Source of the DNA: Hyphomicrobiales bacterium
Lineage (GTDB): Bacteria > Pseudomonadota > Alphaproteobacteria > Rhizobiales > Rhizobiaceae
Reading direction: 5' to 3'
Assembly (NCBI GenBank): GCA_021775455.1
Contig: JAJFHU010000014.1
Coordinates: forward strand, 1 to 64,000
DNA: 64,000 nt
The notes below the pieces were generated by a model that saw only the letters and a list, made by a program, of their open reading frames with translations, ran no database searches and had not been told where the DNA came from. Position 1 is the first letter of the stretch. The number at the start of each line of letters is the position of its first letter. A program made the translations under genes and the position numbers. Of this stretch, positions 37,915-47,021 are shown piece by piece.

Positions 37915-38918
37915 ACAAGCCGCTTATATCCGTAAAAGATTTGACAGTCCGGTTTCACACCGATGAAGGATTGATTACGGCTGTTGACAATGTTTCCTTT
38001 GATATTGCGCCGGGCGAAGTGCTGGGTCTCGTGGGTGAAAGCGGGTCGGGAAAATCTGTAACAGCGAAATCCTTGATGCAGTTAAACGCTGGCAACACGC
38101 AATATGATGAGAAAAGCAGCATCATTCTCAATGTGGATGACCAGGAAATTGATGTTCTGTCTTTGAAAAATGACTCCGAGTTACGGATCGTTCGTGGCGG
38201 AGCAATTTCGATGATATTCCAGGAGCCCATGGCCAGTTTCGCGCCTGCGATAACCATTGGGGATCAGATGGTGGAGCAGTTGCTGATTCACTCATCCATG
38301 ACCAAAAAAGAAGCAAGTGAATTTTCAATCGAGATGTTGGAGAGGGTGGGGATACCGGACGCCTCTCAACGCTTTAAGCAATATGCATTTGAGTTTTCTG
38401 GTGGTATGCGGCAACGGGCAATGATTGCAATGGCGCTATCTACAAAGCCCCAACTCCTGATTGCTGATGAGCCGACAACGGCTCTTGATGTGACCATTCA
38501 GGCACAGGTCATAGACTTGATGAAAGATCTGGTATCCGAGTTCGGGATGGGCATTCTCTTTATCACACACGATCTGGGGGTTATCGCACAGACAGCCGAT
38601 CGGGTTGCTGTCATGTATTTGGGTAATTTGATTGAGACCGGTACCGTTCGACAGGTAATCCGTGAGCCGCATCATCCATATACGCTTGGCTTGCTCAATG
38701 CGTTACCAAAACTGGATGATCTGGAAGCGCCCCTGACACCAGTCCCAGGAGATATTCCAAGCCCTTTGGAAAGGCCCAGTGGGTGTGTTTTTCATACAAG
38801 GTGCCCACAGAATTTGGGAGCCCGGTGCGAAACGGAAATACCTAAATTGTTGAAGGGCGCAAAAAACAGGATGACTGCATGTCATCTCGTTGAGGAAAAC
38901 GGAGCGAGTAAGTCATGA
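37911..38918 (+). CDS. peptide-class ABC importer, ATPase 1 (DppD-like)
   Basis: The protein has 335 residues. Walker A GESGSGKSVT, signature FSGGMRQRAMIAMAL, Walker B LLIADEPTTALDVT, and the C-terminal oligopeptide/dipeptide domain with the cysteine cluster CVFHTRCP...C...C, which in related ATPases binds a [4Fe-4S] cluster. It powers the importer as a heterodimer with the next gene product. Confidence 0.94.
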   Translation: MNKPLISVKDLTVRFHTDEGLITAVDNVSFDIAPGEVLGLVGESGSGKSVTAKSLMQLNAGNTQYDEKSSIILNVDDQEIDVLSLKNDSELRIVRGGAISMIFQEPMASFAPAITIGDQMVEQLLIHSSMTKKEASEFSIEMLERVGIPDASQRFKQYAFEFSGGMRQRAMIAMALSTKPQLLIADEPTTALDVTIQAQVIDLMKDLVSEFGMGILFITHDLGVIAQTADRVAVMYLGNLIETGTVRQVIREPHHPYTLGLLNALPKLDDLEAPLTPVPGDIPSPLERPSGCVFHTRCPQNLGARCETEIPKLLKGAKNRMTACHLVEENGASKS

Positions 38919-39910
38919 ACAAACCACTCGTTTCCGTCAAAAATCTGACTGTAACTTACCAAATTGGGCACAGTTTTGTAGGTAAGAATACCTATTTGAA
39001 TGCCGTCAATGATGCTTCGATCTCAATTACCAAAGGCAGTTTCTATGGTCTGGTTGGTGAATCCGGATCTGGGAAGACGACACTGGGTAGAGCCATATTA
39101 AAGGCTGCACCGATATCCAAGGGCAGTGTGCATTATGATGATGGCGAGGTAAGTTATGATCTTTCTGCCATCTCCAAGATTGAATTGAAGGATTATCGCA
39201 AGCGCGCGCAGTTGATCTTTCAGGACCCTTATGCAGCACTTAGTCCTCGAATGACGGTTCGTGACATTATTGCTGAACCGCTGGAAGTTATGGGGATTAC
39301 CAAGACGCGTGAGGAAACAGATAAACGGGTTCGCGAAATAGCACAAAAGTGCCGTTTGAACCTTGAGCATCTGCGCCGGTTCCCGCACGCATTTTCGGGT
39401 GGTCAGCGTCAGCGTATATCCATTGCCCGTGCTCTTGTTTCAGGGCCGCAATTCATTGTTGCAGACGAAAGCGTAGCAGCACTTGATGTTTCCATTCAAG
39501 CAGATGTCTTAAACCTGTTGAAGGATATCCAGCGCGAAATGGGGTTGACATTCCTGTTTATCAGTCATGATTTGTCGGTGGTTGCGCATACCTGTGACCA
39601 CGTGGCAGTAATGTATTTGGGACGCCTCGTTGAAACCGCTCCGACGAGCCAGTTGTTTAATAGTCCAAAACATCCTTACACAAAGGCGTTATTCTCGGCT
39701 ATTCCTTCCCTTGACCCGGATCATGATAGTCAAGCCCAAAAGCTTGAAGGGGAAATTCCCTCACCCACAGATCCGCCTCCTGGTTGCAAATTTCATACAA
39801 GATGCCCATTTGCAGAGGGCATATGCATGACGGAAGAACCAAAGCTTGAAGTGGCTGATGGAGAGCATGAAGTTTCCTGCCATCGCTGGCGGGAACTGTT
39901 TAACGCGTGA
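38915..39910 (+). CDS. peptide-class ABC importer, ATPase 2 (DppF-like)
   Basis: The protein has 331 residues. Walker A GESGSGKTTLG, signature FSGGQRQRISIARAL and Walker B FIVADESVAALDVS; note DES in place of the more usual DEP. The C-terminal CKFHTRCPFAEGIC cysteine cluster is present. It is the last gene of the operon and is convergent with the following hydrolase gene, 19 bp away, with no evident terminator. Confidence 0.94.
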   Translation: MNKPLVSVKNLTVTYQIGHSFVGKNTYLNAVNDASISITKGSFYGLVGESGSGKTTLGRAILKAAPISKGSVHYDDGEVSYDLSAISKIELKDYRKRAQLIFQDPYAALSPRMTVRDIIAEPLEVMGITKTREETDKRVREIAQKCRLNLEHLRRFPHAFSGGQRQRISIARALVSGPQFIVADESVAALDVSIQADVLNLLKDIQREMGLTFLFISHDLSVVAHTCDHVAVMYLGRLVETAPTSQLFNSPKHPYTKALFSAIPSLDPDHDSQAQKLEGEIPSPTDPPPGCKFHTRCPFAEGICMTEEPKLEVADGEHEVSCHRWRELFNA

Positions 39911-39929
39911 CTGCCCAGGCGATCCGAAA

Positions 39930-40748
39930 TCACGGTAACTTCAAAACTTCTTTTACAAGTGCAGATTGTGGATCAGCAAGAGTGTCCACGACGGTGAAGT
40001 GATTTTTTCCGGGTTCACAAACCGTCTTGTATTTGTCTTCTGGTAAATTCCAACTGTCAGTCAGCAACTCATTTTGCCTGAGAAATTCCGGCAATTCATC
40101 GCCCCCAACCCAGCACGTAAGTGAACAATCCAGTTTCGGTTTTTGAAGGGCAGGGCTTTCTGCGATTGCTTCTTCCTCATCCAGCCGGAGCGTATTGTTT
40201 AATTCGGTTTTCAGCAGTTGCCGCAAGTCGAACAAACCACTGATGGAAACCACATGCTTTACTCTTGATGCAACATTGTCTGGAAATGTGGAATCAGAAC
40301 ACATCATACGGGTGACCAGATGCCCGCCTGCTGAATGCCCAACCAAATGAATTGGGCCGTCAATTATTCCGGCCGCTTTGATTATTGCCGCTGACACCTG
40401 TTTGGTAATGTCCCGAATTTTCACATCCGGCGCGAGGGAATAACCCACAATGCAAAGCGCCCGTTGTCGACTCAGGAATGCCGGTGCGAAATGTGACCAA
40501 CAAGATTTGTCGAGCGCTCGCCAGTAACCGCCATGAATGAAAATCACAAGGCCATTTGGAGGGTTTTCCGGAACAAGTAAATCGAATTTTTCACGAGGTT
40601 TCCCACCATATGTGATATCGAATTTGGCAGTGTTTGAATCTGCGACTGACCGGCGATAATCTGCCGCCAATCCTGCCCAACACGCAATAATATCTTCTGC
40701 ATCTCCGACGTGCTTCCGGTTGTCGTATGCAGCATCCCAATCTGTCAT
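39930..40748 (-). CDS. kynurenine-formamidase-like alpha/beta hydrolase
   Basis: The protein has 272 residues from the ATG at 40748 (MTDWDAAYDN); a GTG at 40775 would add nine residues. HGGYWRALDK is the oxyanion-hole motif typical of kynurenine-formamidase-like hydrolases, and GHSAGGH holds the nucleophilic serine; the final catalytic histidine is in GKNHFTVVD. It should cleave an ester or amide. It is divergent from the branched-chain-amino-acid-class importer, so its substrate may be what that importer brings in. Other kynurenine-pathway genes are absent. Confidence 0.8.
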   Translation of the reverse strand: MTDWDAAYDNRKHVGDAEDIIACWAGLAADYRRSVADSNTAKFDITYGGKPREKFDLLVPENPPNGLVIFIHGGYWRALDKSCWSHFAPAFLSRQRALCIVGYSLAPDVKIRDITKQVSAAIIKAAGIIDGPIHLVGHSAGGHLVTRMMCSDSTFPDNVASRVKHVVSISGLFDLRQLLKTELNNTLRLDEEEAIAESPALQKPKLDCSLTCWVGGDELPEFLRQNELLTDSWNLPEDKYKTVCEPGKNHFTVVDTLADPQSALVKEVLKLP

Positions 40749-40917
40749 AATTCGCTTTCCAGTTACCGCAACCACGAAGTTGCCAGATTACCCAAAAGAT
40801 CAATGCTTTGGGTGGTTTGATTGCCAAGGAATTTGATCTATTGTTACCGCATCACGTGCCGCAAACAAGAAAAATTGAAACTGGCGGTAGAACCATGAAT
40901 GTATATGGGAGGAACCT

Positions 40918-42069
40918 ATGAAACTCAAAACAATAGCGCTGGCAGCGGCGTTTTCTGTTGCGACATGCCTGGGAACGTTCGCGGCAAGTCACGGCAATAA
41001 GGCAAAGATAGGCATGATCACCACGCTTTCTGGTGGTGGTGCAGGTTTGGGAATTGATGTCCGGGATGGATTTCTGCTTGCGGTCAAGAAATTTGGCGAA
41101 GGGCATGTGGAAGTTGTGGTCGAAGATGATCAAAGAAAGCCTGATATTGCAGTTCAACTAGCCGACAAGATGATCCAGAGTGAAAAGGCGGATATTTTAA
41201 CCGGGATTATCTGGTCCAATTTGGCGATGGCCGTGGTTCCTGCGACAACTGCCCAGGGAAAATTCTACTTGTCCCCAAATGCTGGTCCCTCAGCGCTGGC
41301 AGGCAAGGGGTGCCACCAGAACTATTTCAATGTTGCTTGGCAGAATGACAATCTGCATGAGGCAGCCGGTGCCTATGCCAATGATGCAGGGTTCAAGAAA
41401 TCGTTCATCCTCGCACCGAACTATCCAGCAGGTAAGGATGCACTAACCGGATACAAACGCTTTTTTGAAGGCGAAGTTGCAGATGAGGTTTATACTCAAC
41501 TTGGTCAGAAAGACTACGCAGCTGAAATTGCGCAAATTCGTGCATCCAGTGCCGACAGTGTGTTTTTCTTCCTGCCGGGCGGTATGGGCATCGCATTCAT
41601 GAAACAGTATGCGGGTTCTGGTGTGGATATCCCGCTGATTGGCCCTGCGTTTTCTTTCGATCAGGGAATTCTTCAGGCAGTTGGTGAGGCTGCAATGGGG
41701 GTGAAAAACACCTCTCAATGGAACAAGGATATCGACAACGCTGCAAACAATGATTTTGTGGCAAGTTTCCAAGCGGAATATGGCCGTCTGCCTTCGCTAT
41801 ATGCAAGCCAGGGTTATGATACCGCTAATTTGATTATCTCTGCTTTGAAGAAAGCTGCTGTCAGTGATGCAGATGCCTTCCGCGCCGCATTAAAGGCCGC
41901 TGAGTTTGATTCAGTGCGGGGCGATTTCAAGTTCGGTTCCAATCATCATCCCGTGCAGGACATATATGTTCGTGAAGTGATCAAGGAAGGTGATGTATAC
42001 ACCAACAAGATCATTGCAACTGGTCTTACCAATCATTCCGATGCATATGCAGGTGACTGTAAAATGTAA
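40918..42069 (+). CDS. branched-chain amino-acid-class ABC importer, binding protein
   Basis: The protein has 383 residues with a signal peptide ending FAA at about residue 23. The type I periplasmic-binding fold (Leu/Ile/Val family) starts at KIGMITTLSGGGAGLGIDVRDGF (in part). Family members bind branched-chain amino acids, amides, urea or aromatic acids; residues lining the ligand site cannot be read reliably here. A strong GGGAGG site precedes the ATG. Four further importer genes follow. Confidence 0.9.
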   Translation: MKLKTIALAAAFSVATCLGTFAASHGNKAKIGMITTLSGGGAGLGIDVRDGFLLAVKKFGEGHVEVVVEDDQRKPDIAVQLADKMIQSEKADILTGIIWSNLAMAVVPATTAQGKFYLSPNAGPSALAGKGCHQNYFNVAWQNDNLHEAAGAYANDAGFKKSFILAPNYPAGKDALTGYKRFFEGEVADEVYTQLGQKDYAAEIAQIRASSADSVFFFLPGGMGIAFMKQYAGSGVDIPLIGPAFSFDQGILQAVGEAAMGVKNTSQWNKDIDNAANNDFVASFQAEYGRLPSLYASQGYDTANLIISALKKAAVSDADAFRAALKAAEFDSVRGDFKFGSNHHPVQDIYVREVIKEGDVYTNKIIATGLTNHSDAYAGDCKM

Positions 42070-42079
42070 ACCAAAGGCA

Positions 42080-42107
42080 AAGGAGGAGGCCATCTTGCTC
42101 CCTCCTT
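42080..42107 (+). other. hairpin after the Liv-class binding-protein gene
   Basis: AAGGAGG (42080-42086) pairs with CCTCCTT (42101-42107) around a 14-base loop whose ends can pair further. It lies 11 bp after the stop. No T-run follows. The A/G-rich arm is also Shine-Dalgarno-like. Confidence 0.5.
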
Positions 42108-42137
42108 CGCAGTCGCTGCCAGATTGGCAATCCTGAA

Positions 42138-43058
42138 ATGACTACAACGCTTATCATTGAGCAGGTTTTGAACGGCCTGCAGTTTGGCGTGATGCTGTTT
42201 TTAATGGCATCAGGGTTGACGCTGGTATTTGGTGTTATGGGATTGATCAATCTTGCGCACGGTTCACTTTACATGGTTGGTGCCTTCGCCTGTGCTGCTG
42301 TTGCCGCAGCCACAGGCTCTTACTGGCTCGGGTTGGCAGCCAGCCTTGTGGTTGCTGCGATGGCGGGGGCAATTGTTGAGCTATTGATTATTCGCAAACT
42401 TTATTCGCGCGGTCATCTGGATCAGGTGTTGGCGACGTTTGCACTGATACTGGTGTTTTCTGAGGGAACGCGTTGGTTGTTTGGTTCGTTCCCGCTCTAT
42501 CTTAATGTCCCGGAAATACTGTCAGGTTCAGTGGAATTGCCAGGTGGAATTCATTACTCGCTTTTCCGCCTGCTGATAATTGTGACTGGTGCACTGATTG
42601 CCCTGTTCCTTTTGGCACTAATTCACAAGACACGGCTTGGAATTCAGATTCGTGCTGGCGAATCCGATCGCGAAATGATTTCCGCACTGGGTGTGAATAT
42701 TGACCGCCTGTACACAATAGTATTCGCCCTGGGTGCCGCACTCGCCGGTCTTGCGGGCGCAATGGTGGGTTCGCTACAGTCCGTACAAGTCGGAATGGGG
42801 GAGCCAGTACTTATTTTGGCGTTCGTTGTGATCGTAATCGGTGGAATTGGCTCAATCAAGGGCGCACTTGTTGGTGCCGTGTTGGTTGGTCTTGTCGATA
42901 CGCTCGGGCGTTTCTTGTTACCGGAATTGTTTGCGATTTTCATGGATCCGGCCAGTGCCAAGGCTATCGGATCGGCGCTTGCATCAATGTTGATTTACAT
43001 GGTTATGGCAGGCGTCCTGTTTTTCCGTCCGACCGGATTGTTTGGCCTGAACGCATGA
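42138..43058 (+). CDS. branched-chain amino-acid-class ABC importer, permease LivH-like
   Basis: The protein has 306 residues and eight predicted membrane segments. NGLQFGVMLFLMASGLTLVFGVMGLINLAHGSLYM (in part) and the loop IRAGESDREMISALGVNIDRLY (in part) are typical of LivH. It forms the channel with the LivM-like partner, whose gene it overlaps by four bases. Confidence 0.94.
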   Translation: MTTTLIIEQVLNGLQFGVMLFLMASGLTLVFGVMGLINLAHGSLYMVGAFACAAVAAATGSYWLGLAASLVVAAMAGAIVELLIIRKLYSRGHLDQVLATFALILVFSEGTRWLFGSFPLYLNVPEILSGSVELPGGIHYSLFRLLIIVTGALIALFLLALIHKTRLGIQIRAGESDREMISALGVNIDRLYTIVFALGAALAGLAGAMVGSLQSVQVGMGEPVLILAFVVIVIGGIGSIKGALVGAVLVGLVDTLGRFLLPELFAIFMDPASAKAIGSALASMLIYMVMAGVLFFRPTGLFGLNA

Positions 43059-44044
43059 GTATCACCAAATCGAATGCAATAAATACTTTGTTGATTGCGG
43101 GTCTGTTGTTCGCCGCCTTGTGTGCTCATGTTTTGAGTGAGCCATTCATTATTACCATGGCCACCAAGATTGCAATATTTGCAATAGCGGGTATCGGTCT
43201 GAATCTCGCACTGGGTTATGGCGGATTGGTGTCTTTCGGCCATGCCGCATTTTTCGGTATCGGTGGGTATGTTTGCGGAATACTGGCAAGTCACGCTCGC
43301 AATTTTGAACCGTTAACGACATGGCCTTTCGAATTTTCCGGCACAACTTCGATGCTGGTTATCTGGCCAATCGCAATTTTTGTATCTTCATTACTCGCAT
43401 TGCTGATTGGTGCAATTTCACTGAGGACAACAGGCGTATACTTCATCATGATCACCTTGGCATTTGCCCAGATGATTTTCTATTTTGCGATTTCATGGCC
43501 TACCTATGGCGGTGAGGATGGATTGCCAACCTATGTTCGAAACTCTTTTCCAGGAGTGAATACTCTCAATCCGATTGAGTATTTTTTGATTTGCTTTGTA
43601 CTGCTTCTGATCACATTAATTCTATGTTCGATTATCGTAAATTCCCGGTTTGGATTGGCGCTTCAGGCTGCACGGCAGAATGTCCGGCGGGTAACCAGCG
43701 TGGGAATTGATGTTTACAAGGTTAAACTTGTTGCTTTTGTTATCTCAGGTGGGATTACGGGACTTGCCGGTGCGCTTTACACAGATCTCAACCGTTTTGT
43801 AAGTCCTTCAGTACTGTCATGGCATACATCCGGTGAGATAATGATTTTCGTAATTCTTGGTGGCGTGGCACATCTCTTTGGCCCGTTGGCGGGTGCGGCG
43901 CTGTTTATCGTACTGGAATTCGTCCTTGGCGGTTTCACTGAATATTGGCAAATGTGGCTGGGTGCCTTGTTGCTTCTTGTGGTTCTTTATGCGCCGAAGG
44001 GGTTGATGGGCGCTCTCAACGCGTCCTGGAGGTCTCATGGTTGA
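43055..44044 (+). CDS. branched-chain amino-acid-class ABC importer, permease LivM-like
   Basis: The protein has 329 residues. NLALGYGGLVSFGHAAFFGIGGY (in part) and GLALQAARQNVRRVTSVGIDVYKVKL (in part) are the family hallmarks. It overlaps the LivG-like gene by eight bases. Confidence 0.94.
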   Translation: MSITKSNAINTLLIAGLLFAALCAHVLSEPFIITMATKIAIFAIAGIGLNLALGYGGLVSFGHAAFFGIGGYVCGILASHARNFEPLTTWPFEFSGTTSMLVIWPIAIFVSSLLALLIGAISLRTTGVYFIMITLAFAQMIFYFAISWPTYGGEDGLPTYVRNSFPGVNTLNPIEYFLICFVLLLITLILCSIIVNSRFGLALQAARQNVRRVTSVGIDVYKVKLVAFVISGGITGLAGALYTDLNRFVSPSVLSWHTSGEIMIFVILGGVAHLFGPLAGAALFIVLEFVLGGFTEYWQMWLGALLLLVVLYAPKGLMGALNASWRSHG

Positions 44045-44792
44045 TCCTATCCTTCGCGTAAAAGGTGCAACGAAGCATTTTGGTGCTCTGGTTGCCTGTG
44101 ATCATGTGGATTTCGATCTGAAGCCGGGTGAAATCCATGCGGTGATCGGCCCAAATGGCGCCGGAAAATCGACCTTTATAAAGCTCGTTGCCGGCGAGCA
44201 TGTCCCGAACTCGGGAGAATTTCAGTTCTGTGGCGAGAACATCGGCGCCTTAAGCGCTGCTCAAAGGGCAAAGGCTGGCTTGGCGAGGACTTTCCAGGTA
44301 TCGTCTGTGGTGAATGAGTTCAACGCGTTGCAAAACGTCTTGTTGGCTGTACAAGGGGCCAGCGGCGAAACATTCAGTTTCTTCAAGTCAGCCATGCGGG
44401 ACGACGAACTGATGGGTCCGGCTACGAAATTCCTGATGCGGGCAGGTCTGGAAGATCGTTCCAGCGTCTTGGCATCTGACTTGTCGCACGGAGAACGCAG
44501 GCAGTTGGAAATAGCCATGGCGCTTGCGATGGAGCCGAAAGTTTTTCTTCTGGATGAGCCAATGGCAGGGATAGGGCCGGGAGGTTCCAAGGTGTTGACC
44601 GATATCCTGGATCAACTTCGAATTGAAGCGCCGATCTTGCTGGTTGAGCATGACATGCAGGTGGTTTTTAGTTTGGCAGATCGAATTACAGTGCTGGTAG
44701 AAGGGAGGAACTTTGTAACAGGCAGCGCTGAGGACGTTCGCAAAAATCCAGATGTAAAAAAAGCGTATCTCGGGGAGGTGGTTCCCGAATGA
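44037..44792 (+). CDS. branched-chain amino-acid-class ABC importer, ATPase LivG-like
   Basis: The protein has 251 residues. Walker A GPNGAGKST, signature LSHGERRQLEIAMAL, Walker B VFLLDEPMAGIGPG and the C-terminal tail NPDVKKAYLGE are present. It overlaps the next gene by four bases. Confidence 0.95.
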   Translation: MVDPILRVKGATKHFGALVACDHVDFDLKPGEIHAVIGPNGAGKSTFIKLVAGEHVPNSGEFQFCGENIGALSAAQRAKAGLARTFQVSSVVNEFNALQNVLLAVQGASGETFSFFKSAMRDDELMGPATKFLMRAGLEDRSSVLASDLSHGERRQLEIAMALAMEPKVFLLDEPMAGIGPGGSKVLTDILDQLRIEAPILLVEHDMQVVFSLADRITVLVEGRNFVTGSAEDVRKNPDVKKAYLGEVVPE

Positions 44793-45478
44793 AGCCATTA
44801 TTGAACGTAAAAGACATCACTGCTTTCTACGGACATTCCCAGGCATTGTTTGGCGTCAGTCTGCAAATACAAGCTGGCGAGGCGCTTGCCCTGATGGGAC
44901 GAAATGGCATGGGGAAGTCGACTACCATCAAAAGCATTTGCCGTCTGCTACAGCACGATCAGGGTAGCATACAGTTTGCTGATCAAGATTTGGCAAAACT
45001 GCACGCCTACCAGGTTTCAAACCTTGGCGTAGGATATGTTCCAGAAGGACGCAGGTGTTTTCCAAATCTTTCAGTTCGCGAAAATCTGGAAGTCGCCGCC
45101 CGCAAGGGTTACTGGAACCTGGAAAAGGTGGTGGACTTGTTTCCGCGCTTGGGCGAACGGGAAACTCAGTTCGCCAACACATTGTCCGGCGGTGAGCAAC
45201 AAATGCTTGCAATTGGTCGTGCGTTGATGACCAATCCGAAACTTCTGATCCTCGATGAAGCAACTGAAGGATTGGCCCCGCTGGTTCGTCAAGAAATATG
45301 GAATGCGCTGGCAAAACTAAAACGATCCGGATTGTCTACGTTGATCGTCGACAAGTCACTACAGGAGATCCTTCAGATTGCCGATACCTGCGTAGTGTTG
45401 GAGAAGGGTGCAAACGCTTGGTCCGGAAAGCCGGAAAAACTGACATCGAAATTGCGTGATCGCTATCTTGGAGTATAG
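44789..45478 (+). CDS. branched-chain amino-acid-class ABC importer, ATPase LivF-like
   Basis: The protein has 229 residues. Walker A GRNGMGKST, signature LSGGEQQMLAIGRAL and Walker B LLILDEATEGLAP are present. The H-loop histidine usually found in VEH is replaced by VDKSLQEI, a variant common in part of this family. It ends the operon, convergent with mipZ 12 bp away. Confidence 0.94.
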   Translation: MKPLLNVKDITAFYGHSQALFGVSLQIQAGEALALMGRNGMGKSTTIKSICRLLQHDQGSIQFADQDLAKLHAYQVSNLGVGYVPEGRRCFPNLSVRENLEVAARKGYWNLEKVVDLFPRLGERETQFANTLSGGEQQMLAIGRALMTNPKLLILDEATEGLAPLVRQEIWNALAKLKRSGLSTLIVDKSLQEILQIADTCVVLEKGANAWSGKPEKLTSKLRDRYLGV

Positions 45479-45490
45479 AGCCTTAATCGA

Positions 45491-46411
45491 TCAATCTGCC
45501 AGTATTCCCATATCCCGAATGGGCTTGTGGGCATTTTGTAACCATGTTTTCCGTGCTTCGGCCCGTTTGCGACCGACTTCATCAATGGGAAGTTTCAGTG
45601 TGGCGATCAATGCCCTAACTTCCTGCCGTGCAGAGAGATGGGAGATGGTTGGTCCGACGCCCAGTGTCGTTTCGTCCAGATCATCCAGAGCAGTTAATCC
45701 CATCGGGAAAAGTTCACGAAACACAACACGTTCTGAAATGCCGTCTGCCAACCGGCATCCAAGCCGCATTGAAAGATCCTTCAGGCTTTGCAGCATCTTT
45801 TCCTTGTTTTTTGAACTTAGTTGAGTCAGGCGATTACGGACAACGATCCAATCCAGCAAACCGTTATCTGCGAGTCTGCGTTGACGACGAGCTTCGCGGA
45901 CAGTCTTCGCGTAGTGGGAGATTTCGGTAACATCTCCAGTCTCGGGATCAATCTGACCCAGCACATCGAAATCGACATAAGAGTCGTTCATCGGCGTGAC
46001 CAAGGTATCTGCCATTGAATGGCTCAGGCGCATCAAATATCCATCATGTCCGGGCGTGTCGATCAGGATGAAATCGTGGGTTCGCTCAACTTCGCTAATT
46101 ATGCCGGTAAACTGTTCCAGTTCACGACTTTCGCGGTCGGACTGAAATTCAGAGACTACTGGCTCAAGAGAATAATGATCGGGATGACGAAGTACGATAC
46201 CTTGCCGACGAGCCCAAAGCAGGCGGTTATTGACGTACCGACTAAAACTCAATTGGCGGCTATCCAGATCAACCGTGGCTACTTTGTAACCTGCGTTAAG
46301 AAGAGCTACCGCCAAATGCATGGATGTTGTGGTTTTCCCGGATCCACCTTTCTCGTTGCCGCAAACGACAACATAGGCCTGCTTTCCTGGTACACTCAAC
46401 ATCTTACGCAA
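45491..46411 (-). CDS. mipZ: MipZ division-plane positioning ATPase
   Basis: The protein has 306 residues (ATGs at residues 1 and 4). It is a ParA/MinD-type ATPase with the deviant Walker A KGGSGKTT (residues about 21-28) and switch IIDTPGHDG-like ILIDTPGHDGYLM. The segments DSYVDFDVLGQIDPETG and DWIVVRNRLTQLSSKNK match MipZ. In Caulobacter it forms a polar gradient with ParB that keeps FtsZ at midcell; it stands in for MinCD in most alphaproteobacteria. Confidence 0.93.
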   Translation of the reverse strand: MRKMLSVPGKQAYVVVCGNEKGGSGKTTTSMHLAVALLNAGYKVATVDLDSRQLSFSRYVNNRLLWARRQGIVLRHPDHYSLEPVVSEFQSDRESRELEQFTGIISEVERTHDFILIDTPGHDGYLMRLSHSMADTLVTPMNDSYVDFDVLGQIDPETGDVTEISHYAKTVREARRQRRLADNGLLDWIVVRNRLTQLSSKNKEKMLQSLKDLSMRLGCRLADGISERVVFRELFPMGLTALDDLDETTLGVGPTISHLSARQEVRALIATLKLPIDEVGRKRAEARKTWLQNAHKPIRDMGILAD

Positions 46412-46528
46412 CGAACCTTGAACTGACTGCCGCTTTGATTTCCAGTGTTCATCAGAACGATAAATAATTCAATAGGTCGTGGTGATTTTGAGGTAACAAT
46501 TTACGGTATTGGTAAATTTCGCAGGATG

Positions 46529-46960
46529 TTACAGCAGACCGAGATTAGCCAATTCCTGGCGCAGTTGTGGCGGAAGATTGGCGTTGCTGCCATTTCGAAT
46601 ATCAGGCGGGGCATCTTCGACCCTTAGGTACCGCCATCCCTGAAATGCCCGTCTCGGTTGCCAATCCGTGAGTATCAGGCGCGGTTCCATCACAAGTTTA
46701 CATCGTCGTATGCCTTCGTCATCCGTAAAGATTTCAATGTCGGTCAGTATTTGGCGGCATTGTATATTGCCCTTGATCACCCAATAGAGGGAGCCACCGT
46801 CCAACAGTTCGTCCATCCGTTTGGGAACCATTCGGGTTATGTGAATTCTGACCTCATCCAGACCGGCGCTTCTTTGTTCGGCAATTCGGCAATCGATGAA
46901 CGCTTGGAATTCTTCAATTGCTGAAATGCCAACACACAGTTTTACGAGATTAAGCGTCAT
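46529..46960 (-). CDS. DUF1489 family protein
   Basis: The protein has 143 residues. MTLNLVKLCVGISAIEEF, HITRMVPKRMDELLDGGSLYWVIKG (in part) and EPRLILTDWQPRRAFQGWRYL (in part) match DUF1489, a conserved alphaproteobacterial family of unknown function. No membrane segment. It lies upstream of mipZ with a 117-bp gap and may or may not be co-transcribed. Confidence 0.88.
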   Translation of the reverse strand: MTLNLVKLCVGISAIEEFQAFIDCRIAEQRSAGLDEVRIHITRMVPKRMDELLDGGSLYWVIKGNIQCRQILTDIEIFTDDEGIRRCKLVMEPRLILTDWQPRRAFQGWRYLRVEDAPPDIRNGSNANLPPQLRQELANLGLL

Positions 46961-47021
46961 CCGCTCAGTTTAGCTTGGGAATGTCCGGCGTACCAGCTTG
47001 TGAGAAAAAACGTCCACAGGA

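Noticed and set aside
40801-40917. Promoter TTGATT-16-TATTGT upstream of the Liv-class operon
   Set aside because: The match is weak and similar pairs occur by chance in this AT-rich spacer.
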